A stretch of DNA of 64,000 bases, taken from Jiangella mangrovi. GTDB lineage: Bacteria > Actinomycetota > Actinomycetes > Jiangellales > Jiangellaceae. Location: positions 4,526,001 to 4,590,000 of the forward strand of contig NZ_JACHMM010000001.1 in assembly GCF_014204975.1 (NCBI RefSeq), read 5' to 3'. How positions within the stretch are numbered: position 1 is the first letter of the stretch; each line of letters begins with the position of its first letter. Both the position numbers and the translations under genes were made by a program. Of this stretch, positions 43,134 to 51,646 are shown one piece after another. A model generated the notes under the pieces. It saw nothing but the letters and a program-made list of their open reading frames with translations, had not been told where the DNA came from and searched no databases.

Positions 43134-45450
43134 AGGTGTGAGCGCGGAGGGTCCAGCTGCCTTCCGGCTCGCTCGACGACGCGGTCAGCTGGCCGTCGGC
43201 GGCCCTGGTCACCGTGAAGGTCGCCTCGCGGCCCGACGGCGTCAGCACGCGGACCGTCGTGGTCGCCTCGGCAGCCGACGCCGACGGGTAGGCGACCAGC
43301 TCGATGCCGTCGAGGTAGTCGTAGTCGGCGCGGTCGTCGCGCGCACCCCACGGCAGGACGGCGCCGTCGCGGACGTACAGCGGCAGGCTGTCGAAGCCGT
43401 GGGTCTCGGTGACCCATCGGCCGCCGTCGGTCGACGCACCCGAGAGCAGCGACGTCCACCGGCCGGCGGGCAGGTAGAAGGACACCGTCCCGTCGGCGGT
43501 GAAGACGGGCGCCACCAGCAGGTCCGGGCCGAGCATGTACTGCCGGTCGAGGTACGCCGTGGCGGGGTCGGACGGGAACTCCAGCGCCATCGGCCGCATG
43601 ACCGGCACCCCCGTCTCCGACGCGAGAACCCCCGCCGCGTACAGGTACGGCATCAGCCGCAGCTTCAGCCGCGTGAACAGCCGCGTCACGCTCACCGCAC
43701 TCTCCGGCGAGGACTCGTCGGAGTCGAACAGCCACGGCACCCGGTACGAGCTGCTGCCGTGCAGCCGGCTGTGCGACGACAGGAGGCCGAACGCCGTCCA
43801 CCGCTTGAACACGCCGGCGTCCGGGGTGCCCTCGAAGCCGCCGATGTCGTGGCTCCAGAAGCCGAACCCGCTGAACGACAGCGACAGCCCGCCGCGCAGG
43901 GTCTCGGCCATCGACTCGTAGGTCGAGGTGGAGTCGCCGCCCCAGTGCACCGGGAACTGCTGGCCGCCCGCCGTCGCCGACCGCGCGAAGAGCACCGCGT
44001 CGCCGGACCCGCGGACCTCGGACAGCACGTCGAAGACGGCGCGGTTGTAGAGCTGGGTGTAGTGGTTGTGCAGCTCCGCCGGGTCGGAGCCGTCGGCGTA
44101 CACGACGTCGACGGGGATGCGCTCGCCGAAGTCGGTTTTGAAGCAGTCGACGCCCTGGTCGAGCAGGCCGCGCAGCTTGTCCTGGTACCAGCGGGACGCG
44201 GCCGGGTTGGTGAAGTCGACCAGCCCCATGCCGGCCTGCCAGAGGTCCCACTGCCAGACCGAGCCGTCGGGACGGCGGACCAGGAAGCCGGCGTCACGGG
44301 CCTCGGCGAACAACGGCGAGCGCTGCGCGATGTACGGGTTGATCCACACGCAGACCCGCAGGTCCTTGTCGTGCAGCCGGGTCAGCATGCCCTTCGGGTC
44401 CGGGAAGGTGCGCGGGTCCCACTCGAAGTCGCACCAGTTGAACTCGCGCATCCAGAAGCAGTCGAAGTGGAAGACGCTCAGCGGGATGTCGCGCTCGGCC
44501 ATGCCGTCGATGAACCGGTTGACGGTCTCTTCGTCGTAGTCGGTGGTGAACGACGTCGACAGCCACAGCCCGTACGACCACGCCGGCACCGTCGCCGGGC
44601 GGCCGGTCAGCGCGGTGTAGCGCTCGAGGATCGCCTTCGGGTCCGGCCCGTGGATGACGTAGTACTCCAGCAGCTCGCCGGGCACGGAGAACTGGACGCG
44701 CTCGACGGCCTCGGAGCCCACCTCGTAGGACACGTGGCCGCGGTGGTTCACCAGCACGCCGTAGCCGCGGTTGCTCAGGTGGAGCGGGACGTTCTTGTAG
44801 GCCTGCTCGCTGGAGGTGCCACCGTCGGCGTTCCAAATCTCGACGTTCTGGCCGTTCTTCACCAGCGGGCCGAACCGCTCGCCCAGCCCGTAGATCAGTT
44901 CGCCGACGCCGAGGGTCAGCTGCTCGTGCACGTACGTCTCGGCCCGCCCGGACACCGAACCGGAGCGGGCGTTGTCGACGTAGCCGCGGTCGACCTGCGC
45001 GTCGGCGTCGAGGCGGACGTAGCCGGCCGACTTCGCGCCGGACGCCGTCAGCACCCGGCCGTCGGCGCCGGTGAAGGTGAGGTTCCACGGCGCGCCCCGG
45101 GTGATGGTCGCCGTCAGCTCGCCCGACGTGAGCCGGCCGCCGGTCTCGTCGATGACGACGGCGGCGTGGTGGCCGCCGTCGCCTTCGGCGCGCGCGAGCT
45201 CGAAGCCGCGGTGCTCGGGCCCGCCGGCGTGGTGCTGGATGCGCACGCCGATGACGCCCGGGATCGGCGCCGTGAGCGTGACGGTGAGCAGCGGCCGGTT
45301 GAGGGTGTCGCCGCGCTTCGCGATCCGCTGCGTCGGCGCGTACGCCACCAGCGTGCCGTCCGCCGTGCCGCGCCAGATGTCGTAGGCCTCGGCCGCGTAG
45401 AGCGCGTGCACGCCCGGGCGGAGCTGCCAGAACCCGTCGGTGAACTTCAT
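43123..45450 (-). CDS. GH31 alpha-xylosidase/alpha-glucosidase (YicI-like)
   Basis: A 775-residue GH31 enzyme without a signal peptide. The nucleophile is Asp440 in CFKTDFGERIP and the acid/base is Asp506 in PVHWGGDSTST, both in the YicI type of context. The N-terminal beta domain (to about 270) carries IYGLGERFGPLVKNGQNVEIWN, and the barrel starts at PAWSYGLWLSTSFTTDYDEE. The KTDFGE motif and FHFDCFWMREFNWCDFEWD favour alpha-xylosidase activity over alpha-glucosidase. Its ATG overlaps the stop of the GH42 gene by four bases, so both are made from one transcript. Confidence 0.9.
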   Translation of the reverse strand: MKFTDGFWQLRPGVHALYAAEAYDIWRGTADGTLVAYAPTQRIAKRGDTLNRPLLTVTLTAPIPGVIGVRIQHHAGGPEHRGFELARAEGDGGHHAAVVIDETGGRLTSGELTATITRGAPWNLTFTGADGRVLTASGAKSAGYVRLDADAQVDRGYVDNARSGSVSGRAETYVHEQLTLGVGELIYGLGERFGPLVKNGQNVEIWNADGGTSSEQAYKNVPLHLSNRGYGVLVNHRGHVSYEVGSEAVERVQFSVPGELLEYYVIHGPDPKAILERYTALTGRPATVPAWSYGLWLSTSFTTDYDEETVNRFIDGMAERDIPLSVFHFDCFWMREFNWCDFEWDPRTFPDPKGMLTRLHDKDLRVCVWINPYIAQRSPLFAEARDAGFLVRRPDGSVWQWDLWQAGMGLVDFTNPAASRWYQDKLRGLLDQGVDCFKTDFGERIPVDVVYADGSDPAELHNHYTQLYNRAVFDVLSEVRGSGDAVLFARSATAGGQQFPVHWGGDSTSTYESMAETLRGGLSLSFSGFGFWSHDIGGFEGTPDAGVFKRWTAFGLLSSHSRLHGSSSYRVPWLFDSDESSPESAVSVTRLFTRLKLRLMPYLYAAGVLASETGVPVMRPMALEFPSDPATAYLDRQYMLGPDLLVAPVFTADGTVSFYLPAGRWTSLLSGASTDGGRWVTETHGFDSLPLYVRDGAVLPWGARDDRADYDYLDGIELVAYPSASAAEATTTVRVLTPSGREATFTVTRAADGQLTASSSEPEGSWTLRAHTSPA

Positions 45451-47444
45451 CGCCGGGCCTCCTGGACGACGGTGGCGGCTCCGGCCGCGAGCCGGACGGG
45501 GTCGGCGCCGACGGGCAACACCGTCACCTCGGCGCCGGAGTGGTTGAACGCGAACAGGAAGCTGACGCCGTCGTCGCCGATGCGCCGGACGACCTCGACA
45601 CCGGGTGGGGCGTCGGCGGTGGGGACGACGGCGGCAGCCTCCGTCACGCGCGTGAGCAATTCGCCGAGGGCGGCCTCGTCGAGGCGGGCCGAGACGTACC
45701 AGGCGGCGCCGTCTTGGGTTCCGAGGGGGCGCCGGGTGACGGCGGGCAGCCCCTCGATGGCGCCGTCGGTGTAGGCGGCGACGGTCTCGGTGTCGTCGGC
45801 GGCGAGGCGCACGTGCTCCGTCCACGCCGTCGCCGTCCACCCGTTGTCGAGCGTCGCGGACTGGTCGTCGCGGAGTGGGCGGAACTCCTCGGCGACGACG
45901 CCGAGCAGGTCGCGGAAGGCGCCCGGGTAGCCGCCGAGGACGACGCGGTTGTGCGCGTCGACGATGCCGGAGAGGAAGCCGACGACGACCTGCGCGCCAT
46001 CGTTCGCCGCCGCGCGCAGGCGGGCCGGGAGGTCGCCGTCGACGAGGAACAGGCCCGGCACCAGCACGACGGCGTACCCGTCCAGGTCCGTGCCCGGCGG
46101 GACGACGTCCACCAGCACGTTCCGCTCCCACAGCGCCCGGTGGTACGCGCGGGCGACGGCGTTGAGGTCGAGGTCGTGGTGCGGCTTCGGGCCGGCCTGC
46201 CAGGCCCAGCCGGCGGCGTCGTCCATGATCAGGGCGACGCGGGCAGGCTCGGTGCGGGTGTTCCGGAGTCCTCGGTCGCTGAGGTCGCGCAGGGTGGCGC
46301 CGAGCTCGACGACCTCGCGCCAGAGCCGGGTGTCGCGGCCCGCGTGCGGAACCATGGCCGAGTGGAACTGCTCCGCGCCCGACGCGGACTGCCGCCACTG
46401 GAAGAACATCGCGCCGTCCGACCCGCGGGCCACGTGCGCGAGGGAGTTGCGTGCCAGTTCGCCGGGGTCCTTGGCGCGGTTGCGAGGCTGCCAGCTGACG
46501 GCGCTGGTGGAATGCTCCATGAGCAGCCACGGCGCGCCGCGCGAGAGGCCGCGCATCCGGTCGGCGGCGAACGCGACGTCCTGCGCGCGGGCGTCGTCGT
46601 CGGTGTACGTGTAGTGGTCGTTGGCGAGCAGGTCCATGTCGGCGGCCCAGCCGGCGTAGTCGACGACGTGCGGGCCGCGGCCGACCATGAAGTTCGTGGT
46701 GGCCGGACGGTCCGGGCTCAGCTCGCGCAGCACGGCCCGCTCGGCGCGATACTGCTCGAGCAGCGCGTCGGAGGCGAACCGGCGATAGTCGAGTTCGAGG
46801 CTCGGGTTGCCCGGGCTCTCGGCGTCACGCGGCGGCAGCACGTCGTCGAAGCCGGCGTACCGATGGCCCCAGAACGCCGTCCCCCACGCGGCGTTGAGCG
46901 CATCGATGGTCGTGAATCGCTGCGCGAGCCAGCGCTGGAAGTGTGCCGCGGAGTGGTCGCAGTAGCAGAGCCGGTTCCCGCCGCCGAACTCGTTGCCGAC
47001 GTGCCACATGCGGACGGCGGGGTGGTCGCCGTACCGTTCCGCGAGGGTGCGGACGATGCGCAGCGAGTGCTCACGCCAGGTCGGGTGGCTCGCGCACCAC
47101 CCCAGCCGGCCGCCCTGCGCGTACCGCTGCCCGGTCCGGCTGACGGGCAGAATGTCGGGATGCTTGCGGTGCAGCCAGATCGGCGGCGACGCCGTCGGCG
47201 TGGCGAGGTCGACGGCGATCCCGGCGCCGTGCAAGAGTTCCAGCACCCGATCCAGCCAGCCGAACTCGAACTGCCCCTCGCGCGGCTCCAGACTCCCCCA
47301 GGCGAAGATGCCGACGGAGACCAGGTTCACCCCCGCCTCGCGCATCAGCTCGACGTCCTCGAGCCAGACGTCCTCGCTCCACTGCTCCGGGTTGTAGTCC
47401 CCGCCGTAGCTCAAGCCGATGGTCGGCCAGGTCACTTCTGCCAC
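45447..47444 (-). CDS. GH42 beta-galactosidase
   Basis: A 665-residue intracellular enzyme of normal GH42 length. The N-terminus GLSYGGDYNPEQWSEDVWLEDVELMREAGVNLVSVGIFAW is diagnostic. The acid/base is Glu152 in MWHVGNEFGG and the nucleophile Glu310 in PWLLMEHSTSAVSWQ. Cysteines near 160 (LCYCDH) recall the zinc cluster of the family. The GTG start follows TAAAAT by six bases with no ribosome binding site, so translation is probably leaderless. It is first in a two-gene operon with GH31, which suggests joint breakdown of a galactose- and xylose-bearing oligosaccharide. Confidence 0.92.
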   Translation of the reverse strand: MAEVTWPTIGLSYGGDYNPEQWSEDVWLEDVELMREAGVNLVSVGIFAWGSLEPREGQFEFGWLDRVLELLHGAGIAVDLATPTASPPIWLHRKHPDILPVSRTGQRYAQGGRLGWCASHPTWREHSLRIVRTLAERYGDHPAVRMWHVGNEFGGGNRLCYCDHSAAHFQRWLAQRFTTIDALNAAWGTAFWGHRYAGFDDVLPPRDAESPGNPSLELDYRRFASDALLEQYRAERAVLRELSPDRPATTNFMVGRGPHVVDYAGWAADMDLLANDHYTYTDDDARAQDVAFAADRMRGLSRGAPWLLMEHSTSAVSWQPRNRAKDPGELARNSLAHVARGSDGAMFFQWRQSASGAEQFHSAMVPHAGRDTRLWREVVELGATLRDLSDRGLRNTRTEPARVALIMDDAAGWAWQAGPKPHHDLDLNAVARAYHRALWERNVLVDVVPPGTDLDGYAVVLVPGLFLVDGDLPARLRAAANDGAQVVVGFLSGIVDAHNRVVLGGYPGAFRDLLGVVAEEFRPLRDDQSATLDNGWTATAWTEHVRLAADDTETVAAYTDGAIEGLPAVTRRPLGTQDGAAWYVSARLDEAALGELLTRVTEAAAVVPTADAPPGVEVVRRIGDDGVSFLFAFNHSGAEVTVLPVGADPVRLAAGAATVVQEARR

Positions 47445-47450
47445 GCGACC

Positions 47451-47476
47451 ATTTTAGTCACACAGTGGAACAAAAT
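47451..47476. promoter_or_regulatory. Operator/promoter of the GH42-GH31 operon
   Basis: The right half GGAACAAAAT (47467-47476) is the exact inverse of ATTTTGTTCC in the operator at 39451. The left half is ATTTTAGTCA (47451-47460). The minus-strand hexamer TAAAAT (47451-47456) lies six bases before the GTG start, so the site covers the core promoter. It is probably bound by the same regulator as the 39.45-kb site. Confidence 0.6.
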
Positions 47477-47499
47477 CGCGCGGGGTTCGTCGTTGGGGG

Positions 47500-47742
47500 T
47501 TCGGCGGGTGTGCCGTTGGCCGGGTTTGCCGAGTTGGCCGGCCCCCTGCTCTCTCCATTGTCGGGAGCGCGGGAGACCGCCTCAAGCGGACCATTGGGCG
47601 CTTCGCGCAGCGGGGACCGCTTGACCCGGACTCCCGCGCCCCCGCTCACAGCACCATCAGGGACCCCGCCCCCAGAATGGCCCCGGCTCCCAGACCCGCT
47701 GCGCTCCTGTTCCGCTGGCCGCTGACGGCGCCGCTGGGGTGT
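47500..47742 (+). repeat. Structured element, copy 1 (plus orientation)
   Basis: About 243 bases that match the reverse complement of 48215-48458. Shared landmarks in order: TTCGGCGGG, GAGTTGG, GCCCC-CTGCT, an internal hairpin, CACAGCACCA, CAGACCCGCT, CTGTTCCGCTGGCCGCTG and CCGCTGGGGTGT. The hairpin arms are at 47563-47589 and 47617-47640 and keep the same CC/CC internal loop beside TCAAG/CTTGA as copy 2, although the stem bases differ. It is non-coding as far as I can see. Confidence 0.65.
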
Positions 47743-47990
47743 GGCGACCGGTCCCGCCGTGGGTGACGGCCCCGCCGGCCTCGAAATGACCACGTACAAC
47801 ACCCAATTCCCTGCTCCACCAGGCCTGCAGACCTCGTGAAGCAGGAGAACCCCTCGTGACGTCCCCAGGCAACCGCTTACCAGGCCGCCTGGCGGGCCAT
47901 CACCACGATTACCCGACCATCAACACGCCTACAGGCCTAGTACGACACGAGAACTTGTGCCGAACGTGATCATCTCGAGCACCCCAGCCG

Positions 47991-48042
47991 ATGATCATCA
48001 ACCTTTCGCGTCGCCAGAGCAGCCCAAAAGGTTGATGATCAT
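47991..48042. repeat. Perfect 16-bp inverted repeat
   Basis: ATGATCATCAACCTTT (47991-48006) and AAAGGTTGATGATCAT (48027-48042) are perfect inverse copies around a 20-base spacer. It lies between the two structured-element copies and shares the GATGATCA core with the repeat at 30190-30239. The flanking bases 47743-48214 show no gene. Confidence 0.8.
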
Positions 48043-48214
48043 GGTCCAGGGGCGGCGCAGACGCCCTGGAAACCGGCGGACGCCTCGGAAACCGGCGGTT
48101 GGCAGCGGAATCCAGGCCGCAAGCGCCGGATTCCCGAGCGTGAGCCGGATCGCGAGGCGTCGCCACCACCGCCGGCGGCCGGCGAAACTGGACCACAGCG
48201 AGACCAACTGCCGA

Positions 48215-48458
48215 ACACCCCAGCGGAACCGCCAGCGGCCAGCGGAACAGAACACCAGCGGGTCTGAGGGCCGGGTCCATCCCGGGGAGGGGGCCCTGGT
48301 GCTGTGAAAGGCGAGGGCGCGGCGGCGCGGGTCAAGTCCAGCGCCCCCACCACAGCGGCGACCCAACCCCCACGCGCGCAGACTTGAGGCGCGCCGCCGC
48401 GCCCTCGACAATGAAGAACAGCAGGGGCCCGACCAACTCAGCAAACATCCCGCCGAAC
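48215..48458 (-). repeat. Structured element, copy 2 (minus orientation)
   Basis: The inverted, diverged partner of 47500-47742, ending a few bases beyond the ROK gene stop. Its internal stem is a strong 26-bp one (48313-48338 with 48381-48406) broken only by the conserved CC/CC internal loop. Outside the stem the order of conserved blocks equals that of copy 1. It has no credible reading frame. Confidence 0.65.
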
Positions 48459-48461
48459 TGA

Positions 48462-49622
48462 TCACTCCGACAGCAGACTCCGCAACGCCCCCACCGCAGC
48501 ACCCCGCGCGTAGTGGGTGAACTCGAAGGGCTGCCGATCGATCACGACACCATCCGCGACGTGGTTGTCCTCGAGCTGATCCGCCAGCGCCTTCTCGAAG
48601 TCGCGCGGTGCGAGGTCGAGCATGTCGGTCCCCTCGCCGGTCACCACGACCTTCTGCGGATCCAGCACGTTGACGAACTGCGCGACGACCACGCCCAGCG
48701 CGTAGGCGGACAGCCGGAACGCCCGCACGGCCGCCTCATCCCCCGCCCGCGCCCGCGACACCGCCTCCCCATACGAACCCGCAGCCACACCCGCGTTGAA
48801 CTCGATGGCCGGCATGGTGACGAAGCTGTGCACGCAGGTGTCGTGGCCGTGGTGGCAGGGGGCGCCGGTCCCCAGCGACGACGGGAGCCGGGCGTGCCCG
48901 ATCTTCCCCGGCCGCCCGTGCGCTCCCGACACCAGCTCATCGCCCGAGACCACGCCGGCGCCGATGCCCGCGCCGATGCCGAACACGACCATCGACGTCA
49001 GCTGGACGCCCGCACCGAACCAGTGGTGCCCGGCCGCCAGGGCCTGCACGTCGTTGCTGGTGACGGCGGGCAGCCCGGTGGCGGCCGACACCAGCGAGGC
49101 CAAGGGGACGCCGTCCCAGCCGAGGAAGAGGGAGCGGTCGACGAACTCCTCACCGCCGGATCGTCGCACGTCGCCGGCCAGGCACACGCCCACCGCGGCG
49201 GGCAGCTCGCGGCCCGAGAGCAGCGACCCCGCCACGTCGCCGATCAGCCCGACGACGTCATCGACCGAACGGGACGAGAGCCGGTGCTCCTCCGACGCCA
49301 CCACCTGGGCCGTCAGGTCGGTGACCACCGCGTACAGCGCGTCGCCGGTCAGTTTCACCCCGAGCAGGTGCGCGGCGTTGGGGCGGACGTTGAGCAGCTC
49401 GGGCGGGCGGCCGCGGGTGGGCCGCAGGTGGACGTCGCCCTCTTCGACGAAGCCGAGCTCGACCAGTTCGCGGACCAGCCGGGTCAGGCTGGTGCGGGAC
49501 AGGCCGAGGCGGCGGGCGATGGCGACCCGGGACTGCGCGCCGTGGATGAGCACTTCGAGCAGCACCCGGCGCTGCGCATCGTGCAGGCGCGGCCACGTAC
49601 GCGCCTCCGGCAACGCAGACAT
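48462..49622 (-). CDS. ROK-family transcriptional regulator
   Basis: A 386-residue repressor-type ROK protein. Residues about 15-65 form a winged helix (LHDAQRRVLLEVLIHGAQSRVAIARRLGLSRTSLTRLVREL). The sugar-kinase-like part has GVCLAGDVRRSG, GAGIGAGVVSGDELVSGAHGRPGKIGHAR and a degenerate zinc motif GAPCHHGHDTCVHS instead of CxCGxxGCxE. It likely binds a sugar and regulates the neighbouring GH42-GH31, glycosidase and ABC genes through the two ATTTTGTTCC-type palindromes. It lies on the same strand as the GH genes, 1 kb upstream of them. Confidence 0.9.
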   Translation of the reverse strand: MSALPEARTWPRLHDAQRRVLLEVLIHGAQSRVAIARRLGLSRTSLTRLVRELVELGFVEEGDVHLRPTRGRPPELLNVRPNAAHLLGVKLTGDALYAVVTDLTAQVVASEEHRLSSRSVDDVVGLIGDVAGSLLSGRELPAAVGVCLAGDVRRSGGEEFVDRSLFLGWDGVPLASLVSAATGLPAVTSNDVQALAAGHHWFGAGVQLTSMVVFGIGAGIGAGVVSGDELVSGAHGRPGKIGHARLPSSLGTGAPCHHGHDTCVHSFVTMPAIEFNAGVAAGSYGEAVSRARAGDEAAVRAFRLSAYALGVVVAQFVNVLDPQKVVVTGEGTDMLDLAPRDFEKALADQLEDNHVADGVVIDRQPFEFTHYARGAAVGALRSLLSE

Positions 49623-49663
49623 GCCGTGAGCCTAACGCCAGCCCACGACGAAAGTCGGCAGCG

Positions 49664-50527
49664 CTACTTCGACTGGGGCAGCCGGACCGAGCCGCGGCGC
49701 GGGGCGGCGGCCGACGGCGGGGGCACCACGGGGCCGATGTCGCCGTCGGGGGCCTCGTCGAGGTCGACGATGACCGGCGCGTGGTCGCTGGGGCCGGTGC
49801 CCTTGCGCGCGTGCCGGTCGACCCAGGCCGCCGCCACCCGGCCGGCCACCGCCGAGCTGGCCAGCACGAGGTCGATGCGCATGCCGAGGTCCTTGTGGAA
49901 CATGCCGGCGCGGTAGTCCCAGTAGGTGAAGACCCGTTCGGCCGGCCAGCGGTCACGGACGACGTCGTGCAGGCCGGCGGACTGCAGGTCGGCCAGCGCG
50001 GCCCGCTCGGGCGGGGTGACGTGGGTCTGCCCGACGTAGGCGTCGGGGTCGAACACGTCGGCGTCGGCGGGGGCGATGTTCATGTCGCCGCAGACCATGA
50101 CGGCGTCGGGCCCGGCCTCGACCTGGGCGCGCAGGGCCGCCAGCCACTGCAGCTTGTAGGCGTAGTGCTCGGAGTCGGGCTCGCGGCCGTTGGGGACGTA
50201 GACCGAGTGCACCCGCACTCCCCCGCAGGTGGCCGACACGGCGCGCGCCTCCTGGTGCGGGAATCCCGGCCCGCCCGGCAGCCCCGTGACGACGTCGTCG
50301 AGGCCGACCCTGGAGAACAGCGCGACGCCGTTCCAGCGTGCTTCACCGTGGAAGGCCGCCTGGTAGCCACGCTGGTCGAGCTCCGCGCCGAGCAGTTCCT
50401 GGGCGGCGTCGTCGCCCAGCTTGGTCTCCTGCAGGCAGACGACGTCGGGCCGGCGCTGGTCGAGCCAGGGCAGCAGCCGCGGCATGCGCTGCTTGACGGA
50501 GTTGACGTTCCACGTGGCGACTCTCAC
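49664..50527 (-). CDS. xth: Exodeoxyribonuclease III (xth family)
   Basis: A 287-residue AP endonuclease/exonuclease III. Conserved motifs: VATWNVNSVKQR, DVVCLQETKLGDD (metal-binding Glu), VHSVYVPNGRE, VMVCGDMNIAPADADV, MRIDLVLAS and the catalytic GTGPSDHAPVIVDLD near the end. It removes abasic sites and damaged 3' ends. The GTG at 50527 fits the usual MRVATWNVN start; an ATG ten codons upstream (50557) is the alternative. The 40-residue Pro/Arg-rich C-terminus (PDGDIGPVVPPPSAAAPRRG) is extra. Confidence 0.93.
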   Translation of the reverse strand: MRVATWNVNSVKQRMPRLLPWLDQRRPDVVCLQETKLGDDAAQELLGAELDQRGYQAAFHGEARWNGVALFSRVGLDDVVTGLPGGPGFPHQEARAVSATCGGVRVHSVYVPNGREPDSEHYAYKLQWLAALRAQVEAGPDAVMVCGDMNIAPADADVFDPDAYVGQTHVTPPERAALADLQSAGLHDVVRDRWPAERVFTYWDYRAGMFHKDLGMRIDLVLASSAVAGRVAAAWVDRHARKGTGPSDHAPVIVDLDEAPDGDIGPVVPPPSAAAPRRGSVRLPQSK

Positions 50528-50574
50528 CGGACCTACCGTAGTCCCGCCCACCGACATGATCGACGGCGACGGCG

Positions 50575-51229
50575 TCAGCGGTGCTGCAGGGCGAGCCGCA
50601 GCCCGAAACCGACCAGGACGACGCCCGTGACGCGGTCGGCCACGCGCGCGAACCGGGACCGTCCGAGCGTGCGCGCCATGAATCCGGCACCGGTGATGAC
50701 GAACGCGAACCAGGCCATTCCGATGAGGTTGTGCACGACGGCGAGCAGAATTCCCATGAGCAGCGGCGAGGTGCCGTCGGGAATGAACTGCGGAATGGTC
50801 GCCACATAGAACACCCCGATCTTCGGATTGAGGATGTTCGTGCCCAGTCCGGTCAGCCACGAGACCCACAGCGACCCGCGGTCGACATCCGGCACCCCGT
50901 CCGGCCCCGAAACAGCATCGTCAGAGCCGTCCTGCCGCCGGAAGCTCGACCACAGCAGGTGCGCGCCCAGCCCGACCAGGTACACCGCCCCGGCGGCCGC
51001 GACGCCCCAGGCCAGGCAGCCGGCGCCGATGCCTGGGAGGGGGCTGACCGCGAGGTCCCTACGCGTCGGCAAGACCCGCAAGGGAGAGGAAGAACAGAGC
51101 GGCGGCGACGGCGTGCCCGCGGCCGCGGCTGACGGCGGCGCGGAGCACCAGGGCGGTGTCGAGCCCGGGGATGACGGTGAGGAGGGCGGCGACGACGGAG
51201 AACGAGAGCAGTGCCTGTCCGATGGTCAC
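50575..51229 (-). pseudogene. Decayed LysE/RhtB-type exporter gene
   Basis: Two frames together resemble a LysE-family amino-acid exporter. The first part, from GTG at 51229, reads VTIGQALLSFSVVAALLTVIPGLDTALVLRAAVSRGRGHAVAAAL and then runs into a TAG at 51059-51061. The second part, in another frame, continues GIGAGCLAWGVAAAGAVYLVGLGAHLLWSSF to TGA at 50575. About 60 unrelated bases lie at the break, and the usual stretch of about 20 residues between CLAWGVAAA and GAVYLVGLG is missing. It cannot make a normal protein unless the sequence is in error. Confidence 0.75.
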
Positions 51230-51398
51230 GGACCAGCCTAACCCGGCCGGAAACGGGCCAAAGACACCACCGCGACCGCCGCGATTTTACTCGCCGTCAC
51301 AACGGAAGAACAAGACTGTTCGTGATCGACGGTTTCGGTTACGGTCCGAACCAATGTCGCTGCGGACATTCGGCGAACCAAGAGAATCGAGGCCGCCC

Positions 51399-51623
51399 AT
51401 GAATCACGAGGCCCCTCTCCAGCACATCCAGACGTTCTGCGGCAATTGCGACTGCGGTTGCCCCGAACTGTTCCTGGACCACAACGCTCCCCCGGAACGC
51501 AGAGTCGTCATCACCGACGACTTCGGCCAGCGCGTGCAGATGAGCCTGGCGCAGTTCCGCACCATCGTCGAGTCGGCCAAGGACGGCCAGCTGGACGAGG
51601 TGCTGCTGCCGGCCAACGCCTGA
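51399..51623 (+). CDS. Small cysteine-rich protein of unknown function
   Basis: A 74-residue protein starting MNHEAPLQHIQTFCGNCDCGCPELFLD and continuing with ERRVVITDDFGQRVQMSLAQFRTIV. Four cysteines (C-x2-C-x-C-x-C) are close together and could bind zinc or an iron-sulfur cluster. The rest looks like a small alpha/beta domain. Similar short proteins occur in other actinomycetes, to my knowledge without assigned function. The start at 51399 was chosen because the longer frame upstream has no protein-like character. It is convergent with pyk. Confidence 0.75.
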   Translation: MNHEAPLQHIQTFCGNCDCGCPELFLDHNAPPERRVVITDDFGQRVQMSLAQFRTIVESAKDGQLDEVLLPANA

Positions 51624-51646
51624 GCGGCGGCCGGCAGCAGTTCCCG

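Noticed and set aside
45451-46530. A longer N-terminus for the GH31 enzyme
   Set aside because: The extension is antisense-like shadow of GH42; the GH31 beta domain begins right after the ATG at 45450.
47465-47725. An 86-codon frame in the structured element
   Set aside because: The frame is not kept in the inverted second copy and its start overlaps the GH42 operator.
47743-48214. Possible insertion sequence between the structured copies
   Set aside because: No transposase-like frame is visible, and the space is too short for one.
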